Positions 57,297 to 64,000 of a DNA stretch of 64,000 bases are shown here, piece by piece (position 1 is the first letter of the stretch; every line of letters starts with the position of its first letter). The position numbers and the translations under genes are program-made. The stretch is from a virus, in the IMG/VR virus record IMGVR_UViG_3300017917_001336, positions 1 through 64,000 of that record. One strand, written 5' to 3'. Below the pieces are notes generated by a model. It did not search any database, was not told the DNA's origin, and worked only from the letters and a program-made list of their open reading frames with translations.

Positions 57297-58588
57297 TGGC
57301 AATTACACTAAACAATGATACGTTAACTGCAACTGCTCCCAGTGATACTACTATAGGGCTGACTGCAGGAAACCCTGCAGAAAGTGCAACACAAATACTT
57401 GCAGTTGCGCCAGCATCGGCTAACGGTCTTTATTGGATACAACCTAGAGGATCAGGTGTTTCTGCACAACAAATTTATTGTGATATGACTGGCGGAGGTT
57501 GGATGTTAGTAGCATCAAATAACGCTAGCGATACAACAATACCTGGCGGCACTAGTAGGAATAGTGCTAGCTATCAACTTGATAGAACTGGAGCTTTAGG
57601 AACAGCATCACCTAATAGCGATTATATTATAGGGTCAATGATTAATAATCTTGCATACGATCAAGTTAAGGTAGTTGCATTTGGAAGAGGATCATTAAAC
57701 GGATCAACTACTTGGTCAAGTCTTGGGACTTACATTACTGCAACTTGGTCATTAAATTCTAAGGGTTCTGATCGATTAACAGAAATTGTTCCTAGAGCAA
57801 ATGTCACAATTGGCGGGAATTCATCGTTAAGTTCAAGTGCGGCCTATTTTATTTTAGACGGAGTCAAGATTGACTTTGTTGCAAACGGTTCGTATGATGC
57901 AAACTCTAATCAAAGTACAATCGGCGGTGTTGGTGTTACTGCAAGCAATGGCGACCCAGTTGGCGGAACTTATTTAGGTCACGGGTCAACCGAAGGTAGT
58001 TACGAAGGCTGGTATGATTCTGGCAACTCTGTTACAGATTGCCAAGGATATACCACTTGGGTTAAAGACAGCACAGATTATTCTAATTCAATTATTATTC
58101 CAGGGGCATATACTGTATCTGGAGGTGCTATTACAGCACCAGGTAGAATTGTAAACATTACACGCTGGCAAAATTCTACAAGAACAGCTATTAGTGCTGC
58201 AACAAGTTATACAATATGGAGTCCAGGTAACGTAAACAAATTAATTGCTAATAGCAAATTAATAATTATGGGGCAAATGCCATTTAAACAGGCAGTTGAT
58301 GGAGAAGTTGGCGCTTGGTGGCAAATAGGATCAAGTGGTATACGTAGAGATGGAATTGTTCATACTGGTAGTGCATACGGTACTAACGATGTTGGTATGA
58401 AATATGCTTGGCATATTAAATGTTCTTATACAACTAGTGCAACTGGTAACTTAGCTGTAAGTATTGGATGGACTACAGCGAACAGTAGTTCTAAATCTCC
58501 AGGTAATATATGGAATCCAAATGCATCAGATGACGGTAGAAGCCAACAACATACAAGTGATTTAATGATAATTGAAGTAGCAACCTAA
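57296..58588 (+). CDS. Adhesin-like protein with fibrinogen-like domain
   Basis: 430 residues. Residues 37-73 contain the fibrinogen C-terminal signature pattern: GLYWIQPRG, QQIYCDMTGGGWMLVA, with Cys62, and a later Cys near 248 (TDCQGYTTW) that could complete a disulphide. Residues 283-430 form a domain shared with the next two genes, with AWWQIGSSGIRRDGI and SATGNLAVSIGW. Fibrinogen-like domains bind acetylated sugars and other ligands in animals and some bacteria and are unusual in phage fibres. The start overlaps the stop of the S74 fibre by 1 nt. A role in host binding is inferred. Confidence 0.74.
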   Translation: MAITLNNDTLTATAPSDTTIGLTAGNPAESATQILAVAPASANGLYWIQPRGSGVSAQQIYCDMTGGGWMLVASNNASDTTIPGGTSRNSASYQLDRTGALGTASPNSDYIIGSMINNLAYDQVKVVAFGRGSLNGSTTWSSLGTYITATWSLNSKGSDRLTEIVPRANVTIGGNSSLSSSAAYFILDGVKIDFVANGSYDANSNQSTIGGVGVTASNGDPVGGTYLGHGSTEGSYEGWYDSGNSVTDCQGYTTWVKDSTDYSNSIIIPGAYTVSGGAITAPGRIVNITRWQNSTRTAISAATSYTIWSPGNVNKLIANSKLIIMGQMPFKQAVDGEVGAWWQIGSSGIRRDGIVHTGSAYGTNDVGMKYAWHIKCSYTTSATGNLAVSIGWTTANSSSKSPGNIWNPNASDDGRSQQHTSDLMIIEVAT

Positions 58589-58597
58589 GGACTCATA

Positions 58598-59161
58598 ATG
58601 GCATTAATTTTAAACGGAAGTAATAATTCAATATATCCTGATTCTGGAACAACAATAAGTATTGGGTCTGGAACAAATATAATTTCATCAGCATATGATG
58701 CTATTCCGTATGATCGAGGAGAAGTCATTGATGTTACTCATGTGCAATACAGTACTCGATTAGCATTATCAAACTCTACCTCTGTTACAATATGGACAGG
58801 ATCAATGACAAAACGAATTGCTAATTCAACTTTACACATTGTCGGTCAGTTACCCCATAGTTACGGTAACAGTTATAACATGGGTTATTGGTGGCAAATA
58901 GGTTCAAGCGGTTTACGTCGAGATGGGATATTCCAAAAACACTGGCACAGCGATTCCGGCCATAGTAACAGCGTAAAATTATTATGGTCTATTAATAGTT
59001 CATTTGCTACAACCGCTACTGGAAGTTTAAGTGTAAGTGTAGGTTGGGCCAGTTTAAATAACGGGGCAGATTCACCCGGCAATACAAATCCAAATTCATC
59101 AGACGATGCCGCAGGCGGCCAAACGTCATCGGATTTACTTATTTTTGAGGTAGTAAACTAA
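58598..59161 (+). CDS. Short adhesin-like paralogue (second of three)
   Basis: 187 residues: a 40-residue Asn/Ser/Thr-rich lead, then the domain shared with its neighbours (about 41-187), with GYWWQIGSSGLRRDGIFQ and ATGSLSVSVGW. It lacks the fibrinogen-like part of the gene before it. The central 51 nt are identical to the following gene. Its stop overlaps the next start by 1 nt. Likely a fibre or tip protein; the partners and receptor are unknown. Confidence 0.68.
   Translation: MALILNGSNNSIYPDSGTTISIGSGTNIISSAYDAIPYDRGEVIDVTHVQYSTRLALSNSTSVTIWTGSMTKRIANSTLHIVGQLPHSYGNSYNMGYWWQIGSSGLRRDGIFQKHWHSDSGHSNSVKLLWSINSSFATTATGSLSVSVGWASLNNGADSPGNTNPNSSDDAAGGQTSSDLLIFEVVN
58886..58936 (+). repeat. 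51 bp exact repeat, copy 1
   Basis: Identical to 59440-59490 in the adjacent paralogue while sequence on both sides has diverged. It encodes the conserved core of the shared domain (WWQIGSSGLRRDGIF). Confidence 0.88.
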
Positions 59162-59718
59162 TGGCTATAACAATTAACAATAATACTATTAGTAGTAACA
59201 ACGGAACTATAACTATCCCATCAGGTAAAAAATTATATTCTCCGGGCACTAATAAATTATACACTACTGGCAAAATAATAAATGTAACACAATTTACTAA
59301 CAGTAGTAGATCTGCTTTAAGTGCTTCAACAAGCACTACCTTATGGAGTGCAGGAAATGTTGTTAAAAAAACATCTAGTAGTAAATTAATTATCGTTGGT
59401 CAGTTATGTTTTGGAGACGGTGAATCATACAATATGGGATATTGGTGGCAAATAGGTTCAAGCGGTTTACGTCGAGATGGGATATTCCAAGATCATTATC
59501 CTTCAGACAGTTATTCTACAGCAACTATTAAATTAGGTTGGTACATTAACGGCGAATATTCTACTAGCGCCACGGGAAACTTAGCAGTGAGTCTTGGTTG
59601 GGCTGCTATAGACGGTAGTTCTAATACGCCAGGTTTAGTATGGAATCCAAATACAAGTGACGATGGTAGAAGCCAACAACATACAAGTGATTTAAAAATA
59701 TACGAGGTATTGACATGA
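59161..59718 (+). CDS. Short adhesin-like paralogue (third of three)
   Basis: 185 residues with the same shared domain at about 36-185: GYWWQIGSSGLRRDGIFQ, SATGNLAVSLGW, and an ending (TSDDGRSQQHTSDLKIYEV) that matches the 57296 gene far better than the 58598 gene. The first 35 residues are Asn/Thr-rich. It therefore looks mosaic: the middle is like the second paralogue and the end is like the first. Its TGA stop overlaps the next ATG (ATGA). Confidence 0.68.
   Translation: MAITINNNTISSNNGTITIPSGKKLYSPGTNKLYTTGKIINVTQFTNSSRSALSASTSTTLWSAGNVVKKTSSSKLIIVGQLCFGDGESYNMGYWWQIGSSGLRRDGIFQDHYPSDSYSTATIKLGWYINGEYSTSATGNLAVSLGWAAIDGSSNTPGLVWNPNTSDDGRSQQHTSDLKIYEVLT
59440..59490 (+). repeat. 51 bp exact repeat, copy 2
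   Basis: Second copy of the 58886-58936 repeat. A separate 31 nt identity links 58535-58565 with 59665-59695, the 3' ends of the first and third paralogues. Confidence 0.88.
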
Positions 59719-60062
59719 TTTTTAACAAAGAAGGTAAAAAGATTTATGAAATAGCAGACGCTCTGCGTATTATGGAACCAACTGCACAATGGCGAGTAGT
59801 TGGCGACCCCATGGATTTTAATAATATACAATGGGAGTCTGAAGACATAACGCAACCATCAAACTCAGCAATATCAGCTAAACTAGCCGAAATGCAGTCG
59901 GCATACGATGCTATAGAGTACCAAAGACAGCGTCAACCAGAATACCCAAGTTTAGCAGAATTAGCTGATGCAATATATTGGCAAAGTCAAGGTGATAACA
60001 CTAAAATGGATGCTTATGTTGCAAAGGTGCAAGCAGTAAAAGAAAAGTTTCCAAAGCCATGA
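59715..60062 (+). CDS. Fibre assembly or tail chaperone-like protein (XkdW-type end)
   Basis: 115 residues. The C-terminal half (YPSLAELADAIYWQSQGDNT, then YVAKVQAVKEKFPKP) matches a helical segment I recognise at the end of many phage tail-fibre and tail-assembly proteins, usually RxxEYPxxxDxxDAxY followed by KxxAVKxKYP. The N-terminal part is short and mixed. It is coupled by ATGA to the last adhesin and so may help fold or attach it, in the way gp38-type or Tfa proteins do; that is inference. Confidence 0.62.
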   Translation: MIFNKEGKKIYEIADALRIMEPTAQWRVVGDPMDFNNIQWESEDITQPSNSAISAKLAEMQSAYDAIEYQRQRQPEYPSLAELADAIYWQSQGDNTKMDAYVAKVQAVKEKFPKP

Positions 60063-60072
60063 TTACAAAGTC

Positions 60073-60741
60073 ATGCAAGTAGGTAAGATAACTATTTGCA
60101 TGACACAATTAACATCTAAAGATCCGTGGACACCGTTAATATGGCACACTCACTTTGACGGTTTAGACTGGCAAACAATTGAACCAAAATGCAAATGGTT
60201 ATTATCTCAAATAAAAAGTAATAGCTACCTTGAAAAAGACGGCGGAACAAGCTCTGTTACGCTACAATCTAAAGAAGAAACTCAACCGCATACCTGGAAA
60301 GAATTTCAAAAATTACAAGAATTCTTAAATCCAGTAATCTCTGAAGTAATTAAACAGTTTCGCTTAATGGAACAACCGTACCAAGTTTCTAACAGTTGGA
60401 TAAACTGTCATCCTCCCGGAGCTTGGACAGCCGAGCATTGCCACAGAGGAATACAAATAGCAATGGCAATTTATTTGCGTGTTCCAGAAAACAGTGGAAG
60501 AATACTATTTCGAGATCCGTTAGAGTATCACTGGGCAGGAGATCCTAGCGACACACGAGGAGAAGCTGACGGAAACTGGTATCCGGTTGATGTTAAATCT
60601 GGAGACGTATTATTATTTCCGGGTTGGTTAAATCATAAGACAGAAGTAAATCAAAGCAACGAAGATAGGTATGTACTAACAATTAACCTAATGGGCCAAG
60701 TACCAATGCGCTCTCTAGTGCAAATGGGTGTATTTGGTTAA
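60073..60741 (+). CDS. 2OG-Fe(II) oxygenase (TIGR02466-like, HxH variant)
   Basis: 222 residues. The iron site reads His122-Cys-His124 (AEHCHRGIQIA), followed by YLRVPENSGRILFRDP, a distal His188 (GWLNHKTEV) and Arg199 (DRYVLTINL). The HxH pair in place of HxD is usual for the TIGR02466 branch. It is the seventh oxygenase-fold gene of the window and sits alone between fibre genes and the dNMP kinase. The start at 60073 follows the previous stop by 10 nt without an obvious binding site; the ATG at 60100 is an alternative with AGGTAAG upstream. Confidence 0.76.
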   Translation: MQVGKITICMTQLTSKDPWTPLIWHTHFDGLDWQTIEPKCKWLLSQIKSNSYLEKDGGTSSVTLQSKEETQPHTWKEFQKLQEFLNPVISEVIKQFRLMEQPYQVSNSWINCHPPGAWTAEHCHRGIQIAMAIYLRVPENSGRILFRDPLEYHWAGDPSDTRGEADGNWYPVDVKSGDVLLFPGWLNHKTEVNQSNEDRYVLTINLMGQVPMRSLVQMGVFG

Positions 60742-60763
60742 TTAAATATTGCGTTTTCAAAAA

Positions 60764-60776
60764 AAGTGTTATAAAC
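60764..60776 (+). promoter_or_regulatory. Possible host-type promoter with extended -10
   Basis: TGTTATAAA in the gap before the dNMP kinase gives an extended -10 (TG-T-TATAAA), with TTGCGT 15 nt upstream as a poor -35. This would suit an early or middle gene embedded in a late region. Weak evidence. Confidence 0.4.
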
Positions 60777-60800
60777 TAACAACTCAACTAGGAGATTCTT

Positions 60801-61499
60801 ATGATCATTGGAATATGTGGCTTTATTGGTTCGGGCAAAGATACTATTGCTGACTACTTGACTAACTACCACGGATTCCGACGAGAATCATTTGCTAATT
60901 CCTTAAAAGATGCAGTTTCACAAGTTTTTGGGTGGGACCGCACACTACTTGAAGGGCGCACAAAACAAGCCCGCGAATGGCGTGAACAAGTAGATCCATG
61001 GTGGGCAGAACGCTTAAAAATGCCTAATTTAACTCCGCGTTTAATGCTACAATTATGGGGCACAGAAGTTTGCCGTAGAGGCTTCCACGATGATATTTGG
61101 ATTGCTAGTTTAGAAAACAAACTACGTACAAGTACTGATGATATTGTTATTTCAGACTGCCGTTTTCCTAATGAAATTAAATCAATACGTGATGCCGGGG
61201 GTATTATTGTTTGGGTTAAACGCGGAGAATTACCAGAATGGTACGATTGGGCACTAAGCGCAAACGCTGGCGAAGTACAGAACTTTACATGGGCAACTAG
61301 TAGATCAAAATTAGAACAAGCAGGAATTCATGCTAGTGAAACAGCTTGGGTAGGCACTAAGTTCGATGCAATTTTAGAAAATAATGGCAGTATAGATGAC
61401 TTATTTGCTAAAGTTAAAGATCTGGTGTTAAACCACCTTGACGCCAACGAATCCCCTCTTTATGCAGGACACGCTGACAATTTGCACACACAGTCTTAA
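60801..61499 (+). CDS. 1: Deoxynucleoside monophosphate kinase (T4 gp1-like)
   Basis: 232 residues, close to the 241 of T4 gp1. A P-loop, GFIGSGKDT (7-15), starts the fold. MLQLWGTEVCRRGF (about 82-95) and VISDCRFPNEIKSIRDAGG (about 116-134) are the gp1-type blocks. The T4 enzyme phosphorylates dTMP, dGMP and hydroxymethyl-dCMP for DNA synthesis; whether this one accepts a modified base is unknown. Strong TAGGAG 8 nt before the start. The last 28 codons overlap the HNH gene on the other strand. Confidence 0.87.
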   Translation: MIIGICGFIGSGKDTIADYLTNYHGFRRESFANSLKDAVSQVFGWDRTLLEGRTKQAREWREQVDPWWAERLKMPNLTPRLMLQLWGTEVCRRGFHDDIWIASLENKLRTSTDDIVISDCRFPNEIKSIRDAGGIIVWVKRGELPEWYDWALSANAGEVQNFTWATSRSKLEQAGIHASETAWVGTKFDAILENNGSIDDLFAKVKDLVLNHLDANESPLYAGHADNLHTQS

Positions 61500-61740
61500 G
61501 ATTTGTAGGACGGCAGTTATTTAAATCTCCGTCTACATGAAACACATTAAACACTTGTTGATAAGGGCTTTTAAATCCACATTTATCACAAGTGTTTTTT
61601 ATTTTATACCCTGACAGTTCCCAGCGTGGCAATTTAACACCCCTGCTACAAGGTCCGCATTTACTTCTATAAAATGCCTTGCCATCTTTGTAGTAGTTAA
61701 TGGCTACAGGGTGTTTTCCGCACGAACAAAGTGGTCTCAT
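61414..61740 (-). CDS. HNH endonuclease-like zinc protein
   Basis: 108 residues. Two Cys pairs, Cys51-x-x-Cys54 and Cys85-x-x-Cys88, bracket a beta-beta-alpha-like segment with His68-Val-Asp70 (FHVDGDLNN) and Asn80, then CANCQRVLHKEG, as in phage HNH proteins. An N-terminal Cys-rich segment (Cys5, Cys7, Cys28, Cys31) may bind a second zinc. I recognise the whole form from marine T4-like genomes, where it is free-standing and its job is unknown; homing or packaging-linked cleavage are possibilities. It converges on the dNMP kinase with an 86 nt antisense overlap. Confidence 0.78.
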   Translation of the reverse strand: MRPLCSCGKHPVAINYYKDGKAFYRSKCGPCSRGVKLPRWELSGYKIKNTCDKCGFKSPYQQVFNVFHVDGDLNNCRPTNLKTVCANCQRVLHKEGIRWRQGGLTPDL

Positions 61741-61804
61741 ATTTTATTTAAGCCTTTTTGGAACCTTTTTCAAGGTGTATTACACGCACAAATATCCAAA
61801 ATCC

Positions 61805-61812
61805 ACTAAATA
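61805..61812 (+). promoter_or_regulatory. T4-type late promoter (ACTAAATA)
   Basis: ACTAAATACA matches the late box used elsewhere in the window. It is 31 nt before the tail sheath start, with initiation expected near 61819 and GGAG at 61831-61834. Confidence 0.75.
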
Positions 61813-61842
61813 CATATAGAAAGTATTCACGGAGATCAGAAT

Positions 61843-64000
61843 ATGGCACAACTAAGTTCACCAGGCGTAAGCGTATCAGTTATAGACGAATCGTTCTATA
61901 CACCAGCCGCTCCCGGAACAGTCCCTTTAATCGTAGTTGCTTCTGAACAAGATAAAAGCAACGGTGCAGGTACAGGTACAGCACCAGGCACATTACAATC
62001 GAACGCAGGTAAAGTATATCTACTAACAAGTCAAAAAGACTTAGTAGATAACTTTGGTACCCCTGTATTTAAAACAGATGTAAGTAACAACCCAATTCAC
62101 GCTGGAGAACAAAACGAATATGGTCTTCAAGCAGCTTACAGCTTTTTAGGTGTTAGCAATCGTGCTTATGTAGTACGTGCTGATTTAGACCTAGGTCAAT
62201 TATCAGCAAGAGCAGAAGCTCCAGCAGGTGCACCTAACAATGGTCAATATTGGTTTGACACATCAACAACAAAATTTGGTTTATTCCAATGGAACGCAGC
62301 TGCAGCTACAGCAGGCGGTCAGTCATTTGGTAATAAAGTTCCAACAGTAATTACAAACTCAGCAAGCATTTCAGGTGGAGCACCGCTAACAAGCATTGGC
62401 TCAGTTGGTGACTACGCTGTAGTTGGTATTGATGGAACTTATACATTATGGTTTAAGAAAGCAAAAACTAACACAGCCGCAGGTACATGGGTACGTGTTG
62501 GTAGTACAGCATGGTCAGCAAGTTGGCCAGCAGCACAAGGTACTACTGCTAGCGGATCAGTTGGATTATCTGCAGGCGATACATTAACAATTACTGTTAA
62601 TTCTACACCACATGCGTTTACTGGTCATACATCATTAGCGACCCTTGTTGCAGATATTAACACAGCATTAGACGATAGCGACGGTGCAGGCACAGGCGAC
62701 TTAGACAACTCTGTTGATATGTTAGCTCTTGGTATCAGTGCAGCAGTTGTTAATGATCGTTTAGAAATTTATTCAACAGGCAACGAGTTTTCATTATCTG
62801 GAACAACTGTTGCTAAGGTTGGACTTACAGCAGGCACATATTATGCTCCAGTAGCACAAATTAGCCCGCACTATACTGTTCCAACATTTAAAGCAAGTGA
62901 AAACACAGGAACAGTTAACGGTTATCCAACTGGATCTATTTGGGTTAAAACAACAGAACCTAACTTAGGTGCAGCATGGAGAACTAAAGTTTACAGTTCA
63001 GTTAGCTCTTCATGGTCTAATGTAAGTGCTCCAATTTACAAAACAAGTGCTGCAGCACTTAAAGCACTTGATCCAAAAGGCGGCGGCATTAACTTAGCAC
63101 AAGGTGCGTTATATGTTAAGTCTAACGTAGAAGAAGCTGGCGATGGCAATATTGCTACAGCAGTTGATTTTAAAATTTATGCTAGAAGAACTAGCGGTGT
63201 AACATCAATTGTTTCTGGTACACCTAGTTTAACAAACGGTAGCTATACATTTAACATTGCTGAATCAGTTGCAGGTTCTGATGTTTTAACAAAAGACGCT
63301 GCTCCATCAACTCAAGAACTACAAGTTAGTTTCACAGTTAGTAGCAACACAGCTACAGCATTTGTTGCTGCATTAAACGCAGCACTAGTTGATGTATCAC
63401 ATAATGGTAATGCTTATACTAGTAGAGTAACAGCATCAGTTAATAGTGCAGGACAAGTTGTTATTACACATTTAGACGGTGGCGACATTTACTTCACAGA
63501 CGGTACAGGTTCTCCAATTGGTAATTTGTTTACCGCATACGATCCTGTTGATTCAACATCAACTGTAAATTTCTATGATGTAGTTGATGCATTAGGACAC
63601 GATTTTGTGGCTTCATTATGGTCACCATTTGCAGATATTACTCCAAGTTCATCTGCACCAACAACAACTGCTGCTGATAGCCAATTATGGTACAGCAGTA
63701 TTGTTGACGAAGTTGACATCATGGTACACGACGGATCAGCATGGGTAGGATACAAATCTTACTACCCTAGCACAAATCCAACAGGTCCAATTATTAGCGC
63801 AACTGCACCACTAACACAAACAGATGCAAGTCCATTAACAGATAACGATCTATGGATTGATACAAGTGATTTAGAAAATTATCCTAAGTTATACAAACGT
63901 CAAGGTTCAGGTGCTGGTGGTAAATGGATATTAGTTGACACAGCAGATGATACTACAACAGATGGCATTTTGTTTGCAGATGCTCGTTGGAGTACTTCCG
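61843..64000 (+). CDS. 18: Tail sheath protein (T4 gp18-like), 3' end outside the window
   Basis: An open frame of 719 codons runs off the window end without a stop. It begins MAQLSSPGVSVSVIDESFYT, the N-terminal pattern of T4-type sheath proteins, and continues with EYGLQAAYSFLGVSNRAYVVRADLDL near residues 93-120. Sheath subunits contract during infection. T4 gp18 is 659 residues, so this protein is longer even before its missing C-terminus. Residues about 200-500 hold inserted domains with DTLTITVNSTPHAFTGHTSL and repeated YWFDTSTTKFGLFQW or LWIDTSDLENYPKLYKR segments. It has its own late promoter and a good GGAG site 8 nt before the ATG. Confidence 0.92.
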   Translation, partial: MAQLSSPGVSVSVIDESFYTPAAPGTVPLIVVASEQDKSNGAGTGTAPGTLQSNAGKVYLLTSQKDLVDNFGTPVFKTDVSNNPIHAGEQNEYGLQAAYSFLGVSNRAYVVRADLDLGQLSARAEAPAGAPNNGQYWFDTSTTKFGLFQWNAAAATAGGQSFGNKVPTVITNSASISGGAPLTSIGSVGDYAVVGIDGTYTLWFKKAKTNTAAGTWVRVGSTAWSASWPAAQGTTASGSVGLSAGDTLTITVNSTPHAFTGHTSLATLVADINTALDDSDGAGTGDLDNSVDMLALGISAAVVNDRLEIYSTGNEFSLSGTTVAKVGLTAGTYYAPVAQISPHYTVPTFKASENTGTVNGYPTGSIWVKTTEPNLGAAWRTKVYSSVSSSWSNVSAPIYKTSAAALKALDPKGGGINLAQGALYVKSNVEEAGDGNIATAVDFKIYARRTSGVTSIVSGTPSLTNGSYTFNIAESVAGSDVLTKDAAPSTQELQVSFTVSSNTATAFVAALNAALVDVSHNGNAYTSRVTASVNSAGQVVITHLDGGDIYFTDGTGSPIGNLFTAYDPVDSTSTVNFYDVVDALGHDFVASLWSPFADITPSSSAPTTTAADSQLWYSSIVDEVDIMVHDGSAWVGYKSYYPSTNPTGPIISATAPLTQTDASPLTDNDLWIDTSDLENYPKLYKRQGSGAGGKWILVDTADDTTTDGILFADARWSTS

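Noticed and set aside
61758-61946. 62-residue plus-strand frame over the sheath start
   Set aside because: It crosses the late promoter and ribosome site of gp18 and is rich in basic residues without any recognisable pattern.
1-64000. tRNA genes, CRISPR arrays, integrase or insertion sequences
   Set aside because: No cloverleaf, regularly spaced repeat array, recombinase or terminal inverted repeat was seen on reading; no software scan could be run.

Overview
The window is a stretch of the late (virion) region of a T4-like myovirus, most like the marine or freshwater T4-type phages of cyanobacteria and SAR11. The evidence is a set of recognisable T4 homologues: the scaffold core gp22 and major capsid protein gp23 at the left, neck proteins gp13 and gp14, sheath terminator gp15, a gp1-like dNMP kinase and the start of the gp18 tail sheath at the right edge. 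T4-type late promoters (NATAAATA or GCTAAATA) lie before several transcription units. The sequence is AT-rich, genes overlap by 1-4 nt, and no tRNA, photosynthesis gene, integrase or CRISPR was seen. The host cannot be read from the window.

Layout. 1-2.3 kb: gp22, gp23, terminator. 2.4-5.3 kb: small virion proteins behind a late promoter. 5.3-14.1 kb: two paralogous long fibre proteins with a beta-helix domain, the second with an inserted LamG lectin domain and a structured RNA leader. 14.1-34.2 kb: small virion proteins and two giant fibre genes (3100 and 3354 aa), each with seven CBM5/12-like modules, a beta-helix, an Asp-box propeller and a shared C-terminus. 34.2-42.9 kb: a short fibre with an S74 auto-cleaving chaperone and three glycine-rich adhesin-like proteins, interrupted on the minus strand by a flavin-dependent halogenase and a prolyl-4-hydroxylase-like 2OG-Fe(II) oxygenase. 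43.0-49.2 kb: an accessory island with a NodU/TobZ-type carbamoyltransferase, five more 2OG-oxygenase-like proteins, a Nudix hydrolase and small unknowns. 49.2-52.9 kb: gp15 and gp14 (minus), then gp13 (plus) behind divergent late promoters. 52.9-60.1 kb: a second fibre cluster (a tandem-repeat fibre, a beta-helix/S74 fibre, three paralogous adhesins, one with a fibrinogen-like domain, and a fibre-assembly-like protein). 60.1-61.7 kb: a seventh 2OG oxygenase, dNMP kinase and a minus-strand HNH protein. 61.8-64.0 kb: gp18, cut by the window end.

The genes make a virion with an unusually large and modular set of host-recognition fibres. Tailoring enzymes (halogenase, hydroxylases, carbamoyltransferase) sit among the adhesin genes. 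The most interesting open question is what these enzymes act on: virion adhesins, phage DNA bases, or a host metabolite or surface polymer. All functions come from motif recognition by eye. No database search was run.
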